A stretch of DNA of 64,000 nt from Pseudomonas entomophila (GTDB taxonomy: Bacteria > Pseudomonadota > Gammaproteobacteria > Pseudomonadales > Pseudomonadaceae), in assembly GCF_013523165.1 (NCBI RefSeq), contig NZ_JAAMQI010000004.1, forward strand, positions 1-64,000, written 5' to 3'. The translations under genes and the position numbers were made by a program. Under the pieces are notes generated by a model. That model had not been told where the DNA came from, did not search any database, and worked only from the letters and a program-made list of their open reading frames with translations. Position 1 is the first letter of the stretch, and the number at the start of each line of letters is the position of its first letter. Of this stretch, positions 37,418 to 46,158 are shown piece after piece.

Positions 37418-38641
37418 ATGGAAACGCGCGCGGATCTGGTAATCGTCGGGGCGGGCATGGTCGGCAGTGCGCTGGCCCTGGCCTTGCATCGCAGTGGGCT
37501 CGAGGTGCTGTTGATCGACGGCGGGCCCTTGTCGGTCACGGCGTATGACGCGTCGGGGCCCTTCGAGCCGCGCGTCAGTGCGTTGTCGGTGGCCAGCCAG
37601 CGCATCCTCCAGCGCCTGGGCGCCTGGGAGGGCATCGAGCGTCGACGCAGCTGCCCTTACACCGACATGCAGGTGTGGGACGGCAGCGGCACCGGGCAGA
37701 TTCATTTCTCCGCCGCCAGCGTGCATGCCGAGGTGCTCGGCCATATCGTCGAGAACCGCGTGGTGCAGGATGCCTTGCTCGAGCGCCTGCTGGACAGTGA
37801 CGTCGGCCTGTTACCGGGCGCGCGCCTGGAGCAGTTGCGTCACTCGGGTGACGACTGGCTGCTGACGCTGGCGGGCGGACGCCAGGTGCGCACGCCGCTG
37901 GTGGTGGCCGCTGACGGCGCACGCTCGGCCGTAAGGCTGCTGGCCGGGTGCGAGACGCGCGAGTGGGATTACCTGCACGACGCCATCGTGACCAGCGTCC
38001 GGTGCAGTCAGCCGCACCAGGCCACGGCCTGGCAACGCTTCACCGACGACGGCCCGTTGGCATTTCTGCCCCTGTCGCGCGAGGCGAGCGAGGGCTGGTG
38101 CTCGATCGTCTGGTCGACCACGCCCGAGCAGGCCCGAGCGGCCATGGCCCTGGACGATGCCGGTTTCTGCCACGCCTTGGAGCAGGCCTTCGAGGGGCGC
38201 CTGGGCCAGGTGCTGCAGACCGAGGCCCGGCTCTGCGTGCCGCTGCGTCAACGTCACGCCAAGCGTTACGTGGACAACGGCCTGGTCCTGATTGGGGATG
38301 CCGCGCACACCATCCACCCGCTGGCAGGCCAGGGCGTCAACCTGGGGCTGCTGGATGCGGCCGTGCTGGCCGAGGAACTGCAGCGCGCGCAGGCCCGCGG
38401 CGAGCGCCTGGCGGACGAGCGTGTGCTCAGCCGTTACGAGCGTCGACGCATGCCGCACAACCTGGCGCTGATGGCCGCAATGGAAGGGTTCGAGCGGTTG
38501 TTCCAGGCAGACCCGCTGCCGTTGCGCTGGTTGCGCAACACCGGGCTGAAGTGGGTGGATCAGCGCCCCGAAGCCAAGGCCCTGTTCGTGCGCCAGGCTT
38601 TGGGCCTGAGCGGGGACCTGCCTGAACTGGCACGCCCCTAG
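37418..38641 (+). CDS. ubiI: 2-octaprenylphenol hydroxylase UbiI/VisC family
   Basis: The 407-aa FAD monooxygenase is a paralogue of UbiH: FAD site LVIVGAGMVGSALALALHRSG, PRVSALSVASQRILQRLGAW, DG motif VVAADGARSAVRLLAG, GD motif LIGDAAHTIHPLAGQGVNLGLLD. UbiI introduces the C5 hydroxyl of the ubiquinone ring. It lies 3 nt after the thioesterase-like gene and ends the pepP-ubiH-ubiI operon. Confidence 0.93.
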   Translation: METRADLVIVGAGMVGSALALALHRSGLEVLLIDGGPLSVTAYDASGPFEPRVSALSVASQRILQRLGAWEGIERRRSCPYTDMQVWDGSGTGQIHFSAASVHAEVLGHIVENRVVQDALLERLLDSDVGLLPGARLEQLRHSGDDWLLTLAGGRQVRTPLVVAADGARSAVRLLAGCETREWDYLHDAIVTSVRCSQPHQATAWQRFTDDGPLAFLPLSREASEGWCSIVWSTTPEQARAAMALDDAGFCHALEQAFEGRLGQVLQTEARLCVPLRQRHAKRYVDNGLVLIGDAAHTIHPLAGQGVNLGLLDAAVLAEELQRAQARGERLADERVLSRYERRRMPHNLALMAAMEGFERLFQADPLPLRWLRNTGLKWVDQRPEAKALFVRQALGLSGDLPELARP

Positions 38642-38746
38642 CGGCGGTATCGCAACATCCCGTAACGGCTTGCCGAGACAGGACGCTTTGTGTGGCAAAT
38701 GGGATTGACTACGATTTGCGCCTCTGTGAATCGATGAGGAATCGCC

Positions 38747-39748
38747 ATGCTGTCGCGCAAGTCCCTCCTGGCCGCTCTGGCCGTGACGCTCTGGGGCGGC
38801 CATGTCCAGGCCGCCGATGAAATCGTGGTGTATTCCTCGCGCATCGACGAGCTGATCAAGCCGGTGTTCGACGCCTATACCGCCGAGACCGGCGTGCCGA
38901 TCACCTTCATCACCGACAAGGAAGCGCCCTTGATGCAGCGCATCAAGGCCGAGGGCCAGAACGGCGTGGCCGACCTGTTGCTGACCGTCGATGCCGGCAA
39001 CCTCTGGCAAGCCGAACGGATGGGCATCCTGCAACCCATCGAATCGCCGGTGATCGAGCAGAACATTCCTGCCCAGTACCGGGCGGCCTCCCATGCCTGG
39101 ACGGGCCTGAGCCTTCGGGCGCGGACCATCGCCTATTCCACCGAGCGTGTCGATCCGGCGTCATTGAGCACGTACGAAGCCTTGGCCGACAAGGCCTGGG
39201 AAGGGCGGTTGTGCCTACGGACCGCCAAGAAAGTCTACAACCAGTCGCTGACCGCCACGCTGATCGAGAACCATGGCGAGCAGCAGGCCGAGCAGATCGT
39301 CAAAGGCTGGGTGAACAACCTGTCCACCGACGTGTTCTCCGACGACACCGCCGTCCTGCAGGCCATCGCGGCCGGGCAATGCGACGTGGGCGTGGTCAAC
39401 ACCTATTACTACGGGCGCCTGCACAAGCAGCAGCCGGACCTGCCGATCAAGCTGTTCTGGCCCAACCAGAACGACCGTGGCGTGCACGTGAACCTGTCGG
39501 GCATCGGCCTGACCCGGCATGCACCGCACCCGGAGGCAGCCACCCGGCTGGTCGAGTGGATGACGGGTGCCCAGGCGCAGAAGCTGTTCGCCGACATCAA
39601 CCAGGAGTTCCCGGCCAACCCCAAGGTCGAGCCATCGGCCGAAGTGGCCGCCTGGGGGGCGTTCAAGGCCGACGACATCCCGGTCGAGGTGGCCGGCAAG
39701 CGCCAGGCCGAGGCGATCAGGCTGATGGACCGGGCGGGCTGGCGCTGA
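38747..39748 (+). CDS. Periplasmic Fe(III)-binding protein of an ABC transporter
   Basis: The 333-aa protein has a signal peptide (cleavage near VQA|AD at residue 22) and the FbpA/FutA-type fold: [20 protein letters not shown], the tyrosine-rich metal site [13 protein letters not shown], and [12 protein letters not shown]. It binds ferric iron, possibly with a synergistic anion. The partner permease follows after a 314-bp gap with REP sequences; no ATPase gene is adjacent. Confidence 0.92.
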   Translation: MLSRKSLLAALAVTLWGGHVQAADEIVVYSSRIDELIKPVFDAYTAETGVPITFITDKEAPLMQRIKAEGQNGVADLLLTVDAGNLWQAERMGILQPIESPVIEQNIPAQYRAASHAWTGLSLRARTIAYSTERVDPASLSTYEALADKAWEGRLCLRTAKKVYNQSLTATLIENHGEQQAEQIVKGWVNNLSTDVFSDDTAVLQAIAAGQCDVGVVNTYYYGRLHKQQPDLPIKLFWPNQNDRGVHVNLSGIGLTRHAPHPEAATRLVEWMTGAQAQKLFADINQEFPANPKVEPSAEVAAWGAFKADDIPVEVAGKRQAEAIRLMDRAGWR

Positions 39749-40062
39749 GTCATGCCCGTCTGCCGCGACGCGCGTGCTGCTACGAGTGTGGGAGCAACTG
39801 CCTGTTTTCTACTCGGTACATGCCCGATCCTATGGGCTGATGTGTGGGCCTACCTGCGATGCAGGCGGCGCCTGACCGGACGCTATCGCGGGCAAGCCAG
39901 CTCCCACCCAGACCTCTGCAGCCGTCGGTGTAGCCATGGCTGCGCAAGCAGCTTGTGGGAGCGGGCTTGCCCGCGATTGCCGCAATGAGGGGCGTATGCC
40001 CACCGCTGCCAGGACAGCACCCGCTCTGCGCCACGCTGCCTTTCCATCACTGAGGTTCACCC
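39749..40062. repeat. REP-type inverted pair between iron-transporter genes
   Basis: Two copies of the P. putida-type REP core occur in opposite orientation: GCGGGCAAGCCAGCTCCCAC at about 39888-39907 and GTGGGAGCGGGCTTGCCCGC at about 39955-39974. A partial third (TGTGGGAGCAAC) lies near 39788. The pair can form a large hairpin. This may stabilise the binding-protein mRNA or reduce permease expression. No gene is seen here. Confidence 0.75.
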
Positions 40063-41685
40063 TTGCCATCTTCACCTCATCGCCGCTGGTACCTGCCCGT
40101 CGCGCTCACCGCCAGCCTGGTGCTGCTGCCGCTGAGCGTTCTGCTGTTGTCCTGGCAGACCCTCGACCTGGACATCTGGTCGCACCTGCTCGAAACGCAG
40201 ATGGCCCGCCTGCTGGGCAATACGCTGGTCTTGGTGCTGGGCGTCGGTACCGGTGTCACGCTGCTGGGCGTGAGCCTCGCCTGGCTCACCAGCCTGTGTG
40301 AGTTCCCCGGACGGCGCTGGCTGGACTGGGCGTTGATGCTGCCGTTCGCCATCCCGGCCTACGTGCTGGCCTTCGTCTTCGTCGGCCTGCTGGACTTCGC
40401 CGGCCCCATACAGAGTGCGCTGCGCGAGGTATTCGGGCCCCTGCGCCTGCCACGGGTACGCTCGACGGGCGGCGTCATCACCGTACTGGTGCTGGTGTTC
40501 TACCCCTATGTGTACCTGCTGGCGCGCAGCGCCTTCCTGGCACAGGGCAAGGGGCTGATGGAAGCGGCGAGGGTGCTGGGGCTGTCGCCCTGGCAGGCGT
40601 TCTGGCGCGTGGCGCTGCCCATGGCGCGGCCGGCGATCGCCGCCGGGATCGCCTTGGCGCTGATGGAAACGCTGGCCGATTTCGGCGCCGTGGCCGTGTT
40701 CAATTTCGACACCTTCACCACGGCCATCTACAAGACCTGGTATGGCTTTTTCAGCCTCTCCAGTGCGACGCAGCTGGCCAGCCTGCTGCTATTGCTGGTC
40801 GCCTTGCTGCTCTATGGCGAGCGGCGAGCACGGGGGCCGGTGCATGCCGCTCAGGAGCGCCCTCGGGGTCAGGCCCTGTACCGCCTGCGGGGCCTCAAGG
40901 CCTTCATGGCCAGCGCCTGGTGCCTGCTGGTGTTCGCCTGCGCGTTCGTCATCCCGATGCTGCAACTGCTGGCCTGGTTGTACGCCCGAGGCCGGCACGA
41001 CCTCGACGAGCGCTACCTGGGCCTGGTCCTGCATACCCTCTACCTGGGCGCCCTGGCAGCGTTGATCACCGTGTCCGTGGCAGTGCTGCTGGCCTTCGCC
41101 AGGCGCCAGGCACCGACACGTGGCATCCGGGCGGGCGTCGGCCTGGCCACTTTGGGCTATGCCTTGCCGGGGTCGGTCCTGGCCGTGGCGATCATGCTGG
41201 CTTTCAGCTACCTGGACAATCAGCTGATGATTCCGCTCTCTCGCTGGCTGGGTGGCGCTGCCCAGCCGGTCCTGCTGGGCAGCCTCTCGGCCCTGTTGCT
41301 GGCTTACCTGATCCGCTTCATTGCTGTGGCCCATGCGCCGCTCGAGAGCAGCCTGGCACGCATCCGGCCCTCATTGCCCCAGGCCGCCCGCAGCCTGGGC
41401 GTCGCGGGCCCCCGTCTGTTTTTCAAGGTTTATCTTCCGTTGCTGCTGCCCGGTGCGTTCAGCGCGGCCTTGCTGGTCTTCGTCGACGTGCTCAAGGAAA
41501 TGCCGGCTACCCTGCTGATGCGACCGTTCGGCTGGGACACCCTGGCGGTGCGGGTCTTCGAGATGACCAGCGAAGGGGAGTGGGCACGTGCTTCATTACC
41601 GGCCCTGACGTTGGTCCTGGTCGGTCTGCTGCCGGTCATCGGCCTGATACGCCGATCGGCTCGAGGGCATGGCACGGCTCGCTGA
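40063..41685 (+). CDS. ABC transporter permease, ferric iron (FbpB-like)
   Basis: The 540-aa inner-membrane protein has ~12 helices in two homologous halves, each with a cytoplasmic EAA loop (EAARVLGLSPWQAFWRVALPM and QAARSLGVAGPRLFFKVYLP). This fused-permease design is typical of FbpB/SfuB iron importers. A TTG start at 40063 with GAGG 8 nt upstream is chosen, as no ATG gives a full first helix. The adjacent binding protein is its partner; the ATP-binding subunit must be encoded elsewhere. Confidence 0.9.
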   Translation: MPSSPHRRWYLPVALTASLVLLPLSVLLLSWQTLDLDIWSHLLETQMARLLGNTLVLVLGVGTGVTLLGVSLAWLTSLCEFPGRRWLDWALMLPFAIPAYVLAFVFVGLLDFAGPIQSALREVFGPLRLPRVRSTGGVITVLVLVFYPYVYLLARSAFLAQGKGLMEAARVLGLSPWQAFWRVALPMARPAIAAGIALALMETLADFGAVAVFNFDTFTTAIYKTWYGFFSLSSATQLASLLLLLVALLLYGERRARGPVHAAQERPRGQALYRLRGLKAFMASAWCLLVFACAFVIPMLQLLAWLYARGRHDLDERYLGLVLHTLYLGALAALITVSVAVLLAFARRQAPTRGIRAGVGLATLGYALPGSVLAVAIMLAFSYLDNQLMIPLSRWLGGAAQPVLLGSLSALLLAYLIRFIAVAHAPLESSLARIRPSLPQAARSLGVAGPRLFFKVYLPLLLPGAFSAALLVFVDVLKEMPATLLMRPFGWDTLAVRVFEMTSEGEWARASLPALTLVLVGLLPVIGLIRRSARGHGTAR

Positions 41686-41804
41686 GGGTGTCAGCCTGCG
41701 ACCATGCCGCTACAATGCGCGGCATTTGTGACGGCAGGTCTTACAACGAATGATGACAAGGTTCTGTCATCCACTGCCTTCACCCTGCTTGGAAGGAGAA
41801 ACCC

Positions 41805-42887
41805 ATGGGACAGCGCACGCTCCTGCATGACTGGCATCTGGCGCTTGGCGCCAAGATGGTCGATTTCAGCGGGTGGGATATGCCGCTTCATTATGGTTCG
41901 CAGGTCGAAGAGCATCACCAGGTCCGCGACGATTGCGGCGTGTTCGACGTTTCCCACATGACCATCCTCGACGTGAGCGGCTCCCAGGCCACGGACTGGC
42001 TGCGCTACCTGCTGGCCAACGATGTCGCGCGCCTGGACCGCATCGGCAAGGCACTCTACAGCCCCATGCTCGATGAGCGCGGCGGGGTGGTCGATGACCT
42101 GATCGTCTACCGCACCGACGGAGGTTACCGCCTGGTGACCAACGCCGCGACCCGTGACAAGGTCGTGGCCTGGCTGCAACGTCACAGCGCGGGCTTCGAC
42201 GTGAGCGTCGAGGCGCGCCCTGAGCTGGCGATCCTGGCGGTGCAAGGGCCACAGGCACGGGCCAAGGTCGTCAGCCTGGTCAGCGCGGCACGGGCCAGGC
42301 TGATTCACGCGCTGCAACCGTTCGAAGGGCAGGCCGATGGCGACTGGTTCATCTCGCGCACCGGTTATACCGGCGAGGACGGGCTGGAAATCATCCTGCC
42401 CGGCGAACAGGCCCCCCAGCTGTTCAACGACATGATCGGCGCCGGCATCGCGCCCAGCGGGCTGGGTGCGCGTGACACGCTTCGCCTGGAAGCCGGCATG
42501 AACCTGTATGGTCAGGACATCGACCAGGCCCACACCCCCCTGACGTCCAACCTGGGCTGGAGCATTGCCTGGGAGCCGAGCGACCGTGACTTCGTCGGCC
42601 GCGCCGGGTTGCTGGCCGAGATCGAGCACGGCGTGCAGGACAAGCTGGTCGGTCTGGTGCTCGAAGAACGCGGTGTATTGCGCGCGCATCAAGTGGTCCG
42701 CGTCGCTGGGGTTGGCGAAGGAGAGATCACCAGTGGTAGTTTCTCGCCTACGCTGAACAAGTCGATCGCCCTGGCCCGGTTGCCGATGGCCAGCCGCGAC
42801 CGCGCCGAAGTCGAGATCCGCGGCAAGTGGTACCCGGTGCGCGTGGTCAAGCCGACGTTCGTGCGCCATGGCAAGATCCTGATCTGA
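41805..42887 (+). CDS. gcvT: Glycine cleavage system aminomethyltransferase (T protein)
   Basis: The 360-aa enzyme transfers the aminomethyl group of glycine from lipoyl-GcvH to tetrahydrofolate. It shows MVDFSGWDMPLHYGS, DDCGVFDVSHM, the folate site, TGYTGEDGLEIILP and GLGARDTLRLEAGMNLYGQD, and the C-terminal barrel. GGAGAAACCC precedes the start codon. gcvH follows 46 nt later. A gcvP gene is not present within the window. Confidence 0.95.
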   Translation: MGQRTLLHDWHLALGAKMVDFSGWDMPLHYGSQVEEHHQVRDDCGVFDVSHMTILDVSGSQATDWLRYLLANDVARLDRIGKALYSPMLDERGGVVDDLIVYRTDGGYRLVTNAATRDKVVAWLQRHSAGFDVSVEARPELAILAVQGPQARAKVVSLVSAARARLIHALQPFEGQADGDWFISRTGYTGEDGLEIILPGEQAPQLFNDMIGAGIAPSGLGARDTLRLEAGMNLYGQDIDQAHTPLTSNLGWSIAWEPSDRDFVGRAGLLAEIEHGVQDKLVGLVLEERGVLRAHQVVRVAGVGEGEITSGSFSPTLNKSIALARLPMASRDRAEVEIRGKWYPVRVVKPTFVRHGKILI

Positions 42888-42933
42888 ACCTATTCCGGCG
42901 GACCGCCGCTGATTCAAACGAGGAAGTAGAGAC

Positions 42934-43317
42934 ATGAGCAATATTCCCGCCGAACTGCGTTTCGCCGAAAGCCATGAATGGGCACGTCTGGAAAGCGACG
43001 GCACCGTCACCGTCGGCATCAGCGACCACGCCCAGGAAGCTTTGGGTGACGTGGTGTTCGTCGAGCTGGCCGAAGTCGGCAAGACGTTTGCCGCAGGCGA
43101 TCAGGCAGGCGTGGTCGAATCGGTGAAGGCCGCATCGGACATCTACGCGCCGGTCGGCGGCGAGGTCATCGCGGTCAACGATGCCTTGGCCGACGCGCCC
43201 GAGCAGCTCAACGAGGAACCGTACGGCGCCTGGATCTTCAAGCTCAAGCCCAACGATACCGCCGAGCTGGACAAGCTGCTGGATGCGGCGGGTTACAAGA
43301 GCGCGATTGGCGAATAA
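42934..43317 (+). CDS. gcvH: Glycine cleavage system H protein
   Basis: The 127-aa lipoyl carrier has its lipoylation lysine in [15 protein letters not shown] (~res 65), and family blocks [14 protein letters not shown] at the N-terminus and [14 protein letters not shown] at the C-terminus. It ends the operon: a terminator hairpin follows, and the usual downstream gcvP is absent. Confidence 0.96.
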   Translation: MSNIPAELRFAESHEWARLESDGTVTVGISDHAQEALGDVVFVELAEVGKTFAAGDQAGVVESVKAASDIYAPVGGEVIAVNDALADAPEQLNEEPYGAWIFKLKPNDTAELDKLLDAAGYKSAIGE

Positions 43318-43452
43318 GTGAAGCCTGGCAGGCGTTTAGGCGTCGTGAGCAGCAACCTGCCTCGACCTTGAGCCGCTCAGGCTCGAACCATTACCTGCTT
43401 GCGCCTGACCTGTACGGTTCTGCCCATCAGGTGACCGCTTGATGCATCGAAG

Positions 43453-43488
43453 AAGCCCCTGTCAGCTTGCGCTGTGCGGGGGCTTTTT
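43453..43488 (+). terminator. Terminator after gcvH
   Basis: AAGCCCC pairs with GGGGGCTT, enclosing an inner CAGC-TTGC-GCTG stem, and is followed by a TTTTT run. Confidence 0.8.
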
Positions 43489-43680
43489 CGTATTAATCCG
43501 TCAAGCAGGAAGACGGGCAAGAAAGCAGACCGAAAATCTTAATTCAATGGTTTATTTTTCGAATATTTTGTACTGAAGGACAATTAATAGCCAATCCTTC
43601 TGCTTTATTCACAATTTTTTACGCGCATGCAGCCTTCTTGCAGGGCAAAACGCAATCCTTAGCCACCCCTTTCATCATAA

Positions 43681-43692
43681 ATTGGATCCAAT
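43681..43692. promoter_or_regulatory. Perfect ATTGGATCCAAT operator-like palindrome
   Basis: A 12-bp perfect palindrome lies ~64 nt upstream of the leuA-paralogue start codon, in an AT-rich promoter region. Its core matches the three boxes at 23.8 and 25.0 kb. FadR-type GntR proteins bind comparable dyads (inference). Confidence 0.65.
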
Positions 43693-43755
43693 GTTTGAGT
43701 CTGCGACTCACTTCCAGGCCGTCACACGCTTCCACAGGCAAAGGAGAGCGCCGCC

Positions 43756-45453
43756 ATGATGTTGAAAGACCCTTCCACTAAATACCGCCATTTCGAGGTA
43801 GTCGACCTGCCGGATCGCACCTGGCCCAACAACGTGCAGAAAGCGGCGCCGACGTGGTGCAGCGTCGACATGCGTGACGGTAATCAGGCGCTGATCGAAC
43901 CCATGAACCTTGAACGCAAGCGCCGTTTCTTCGACCTGCTGGTCAAGATCGGCTTCAAGGAGATCGAGGTGGGCTTTCCGGCAGCCTCGCAGACCGATTT
44001 CGATTACGTGCGCGAACTGATCGAAAGCGGCGCCATCCCCGACGATGTCACGATCCAGGTCATGACCCAGGCACGGACCCATCTGATCGAGCGTACGTTC
44101 GAAGCGCTCAAGGGTGTATCGCGCGCGATCGTGCACGTCTACAACGCCACCGCTCCGGTGTTCCGCGACGTCGTGTTCGGGGTTGATCGGGCAGGCTGCA
44201 TCGACATCGCCACCCAGGCCACTCGTGAGATCAAGGCGTTGATGCAAGCCCACCCAGAGACTAGGTGGACGTACCAGTATTCGCCGGAGACGTTCTGCTT
44301 CACCGAACCGGACTTCGGGCTGGAGATCTGTGATGCGGTCATCGCTGCGTATGAACCGACGCCCTCCAACAAGATAATCCTCAACCTGCCCACGACCGTG
44401 GAGGTGGCGACCGCCAATGTGTTCGCCGACCAGATCGAGTGGTTCTGCCGACAGGTGAGCCAGCGTGACAGCGTGATCATCAGCGTGCACCCCCACAACG
44501 ACCGGGGTACCGGGGTCTCCACGGCCGAGCAGGCGTGCCTGGCAGGCGCCGAACGCGTCGAGGGTACCTTGTTCGGCAACGGCGAGCGCACGGGCAACGT
44601 GGATATCCTGACGTTGGCCATGAACCTCTATACCAGCGGCATCAGCCCGGGCCTGGACTTTTCGGACATCGGCCACGTTCAGCGCGAGGTCGAGCACTGC
44701 AACCAGCTGCCTACCCACCCACGTCACCCCTACGCGGGCGAATTGGTGTTCACTGCGTTCTCCGGCTCCCACCAAGACGCCATCAAGAAAGGGTTCGCGC
44801 ACCAGCGCGCCAACCCGGGAGGGTACTGGCAGATTCCCTACCTGCCGATCGATCCGGCCGACATGGGCCGCAGCTACGAAGCCGTGATTCGGGTCAACAG
44901 CCAATCAGGCAAAGGCGGGGTGGCGTACCTGCTGGAGCAGCAGAGCATCGTGCTGCCACGTCGCCTGCAGATGGAGTTCAGTGGCCTGGTGCAGCGTGTC
45001 GCCGATACCGAGGGATGCGAGGTGACCCGCGACATGATCCTGTCCTGCTTCGATGAGCATTACCTGCAGCCGGGCAAGCCCTACACCCTGACCCCGCCTA
45101 GGCTGATTCAGGAAGGCGCCAGTACGTGCGTGAGCGCGCAACTGGTTTTCGAAGGCGGCCGTCTGCCTGTGCGCGGTGAAGGCAACGGACCATTGGCCGC
45201 CCTCGTCGCTGCGTTCAACGCCTGCGGCTTGGCCTTCGACATCGCGGATTACCATGAGCACGCGATACACGAGGGCGCCCAGGCCGACGCGATGGCCTAT
45301 GTGGAGATCCGCATCGACAATCAACGGCTGTTCGGTGTCGGCAGAGACAGCAGCATGCTCCAGGCATCGTTGCAGGCGCTGGTCAGTGCGGTGTGCAGGG
45401 CGACTCGGCAGGGTCTGCTCGCGCACGTGCGTGATGGAGCGGTCATGCTCTGA
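43756..45453 (+). CDS. 2-isopropylmalate synthase-family enzyme, accessory paralogue
   Basis: The 565-aa protein is of the long (type 2) alpha-isopropylmalate synthase form. The catalytic motif is [17 protein letters not shown], the metal site is [12 protein letters not shown], and [20 protein letters not shown] follows. The C-terminal regulatory/dimer domain ([18 protein letters not shown]) is complete. It condenses acetyl-CoA with a 2-keto acid. The housekeeping leuA of Pseudomonas lies elsewhere, and this copy sits in an accessory block behind an ATTGGATCCAAT operator, so it may elongate a keto acid for a dedicated pathway or evade leucine feedback. Substrate specificity cannot be read from sequence. 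Confidence 0.9.
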   Translation: MMLKDPSTKYRHFEVVDLPDRTWPNNVQKAAPTWCSVDMRDGNQALIEPMNLERKRRFFDLLVKIGFKEIEVGFPAASQTDFDYVRELIESGAIPDDVTIQVMTQARTHLIERTFEALKGVSRAIVHVYNATAPVFRDVVFGVDRAGCIDIATQATREIKALMQAHPETRWTYQYSPETFCFTEPDFGLEICDAVIAAYEPTPSNKIILNLPTTVEVATANVFADQIEWFCRQVSQRDSVIISVHPHNDRGTGVSTAEQACLAGAERVEGTLFGNGERTGNVDILTLAMNLYTSGISPGLDFSDIGHVQREVEHCNQLPTHPRHPYAGELVFTAFSGSHQDAIKKGFAHQRANPGGYWQIPYLPIDPADMGRSYEAVIRVNSQSGKGGVAYLLEQQSIVLPRRLQMEFSGLVQRVADTEGCEVTRDMILSCFDEHYLQPGKPYTLTPPRLIQEGASTCVSAQLVFEGGRLPVRGEGNGPLAALVAAFNACGLAFDIADYHEHAIHEGAQADAMAYVEIRIDNQRLFGVGRDSSMLQASLQALVSAVCRATRQGLLAHVRDGAVML

Positions 45454-46158
45454 CGCGCGGAGAGCAGGGGTGTAGGCACGCACGGCGAGCATGGTCTGAA
45501 ACGAAAATCCGATCTTGCGCCGGGTCTTGTCCGACACGCTGTGTTTGCTCGGCCTGGCGCGGGTGCTGCGGTGCGCTGCGATTTGCCTGGGTACCTCGTG
45601 GAGCTCAAGCTCTTCACGCTTTTGCATACAGGTGTGTGCGGCATCGGCGTACCCGCATTTTCTTCACCCGGTAGCAATTCGGCGGTCTGTGTGAAATCGG
45701 CTACATAGGTGCGGCGTTGCGGACGTGGTGGAGCAGCCTGATCCATATCGGCACGGATATGCGTTCATGCCAAAAAGGTGTTGATTGCCTTTCTTTATCT
45801 AGTGCATCTCGGGCGTGCGCTGGCCGTCCTTCTTCTTCGAACTCGGCGCGTGGGTGTGATCTCATACAACGTTTCTTCCATCGCCGGATTTCTGAGAGAA
45901 AACCAGTTCTGCAACAGATGAATGCGCAACAGAGTTTTTAGAATCGCTACTTCATCTGTATGCTAAAAACATACAGATGATGACTTTATGTGAATGCTAA
46001 AAGCATACAGATGGCTGCTACAGATTCGCACCTGAACAGTGCATGAAGCGATCGACGCAGGGAGGCGTCTTGGTTGTTACATTTTTTTCATTGCCAAGTA
46101 ATTTTTTCTGCCATACCGTTTTTAGCGTCAGTAGGGCTCATGTTAAATAAGGCACACG
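45454..46158. other. 705-bp gap, mixed composition, no convincing gene
   Basis: The first ~250 bp are GC-rich with only short frames; a minus-strand frame runs into leuA and looks like a shadow. The last ~300 bp are AT-rich and carry the CATACAGATG inverted and direct repeats (separate entry). It is most likely the promoter region of the MFS/ATP-grasp pair plus decayed DNA. Confidence 0.55.
45953..46013. promoter_or_regulatory. CATACAGATG inverted/direct repeats upstream of MFS gene
   Basis: CATCTGTATG (45953-45962) and CATACAGATG (45970-45979) form a perfect 10-bp dyad with a 7-nt spacer CTAAAAA. CATACAGATG recurs at 46004-46013, preceded by ATGC-TAAAA-GCAT. This is an operator-like array ~150 nt upstream of the MFS start codon. 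The regulator is unknown. Confidence 0.55.

Larger units (their letters stand above)
43318..43755. other. 438-bp gap between gcvH and leuA paralogue
   Basis: The region contains the gcvH terminator (separate entry) and an AT-rich stretch at ~43.53-43.68 kb with TTTATTTTTCGAATATTTTG. A perfect ATTGGATCCAAT box follows. No reading frame is convincing. It is probably the promoter region of the leuA paralogue. Confidence 0.7.

Noticed and set aside
41686..41804. Glycine riboswitch upstream of gcvT
   Set aside because: No recognisable tandem aptamer sequence or structure could be found in the 119-bp gap.
45321..45746. Minus-strand gene downstream of the leuA paralogue
   Set aside because: It overlaps the 3' end of leuA, lacks motifs, and its composition looks like a shadow; the non-overlapping part is too short to judge.
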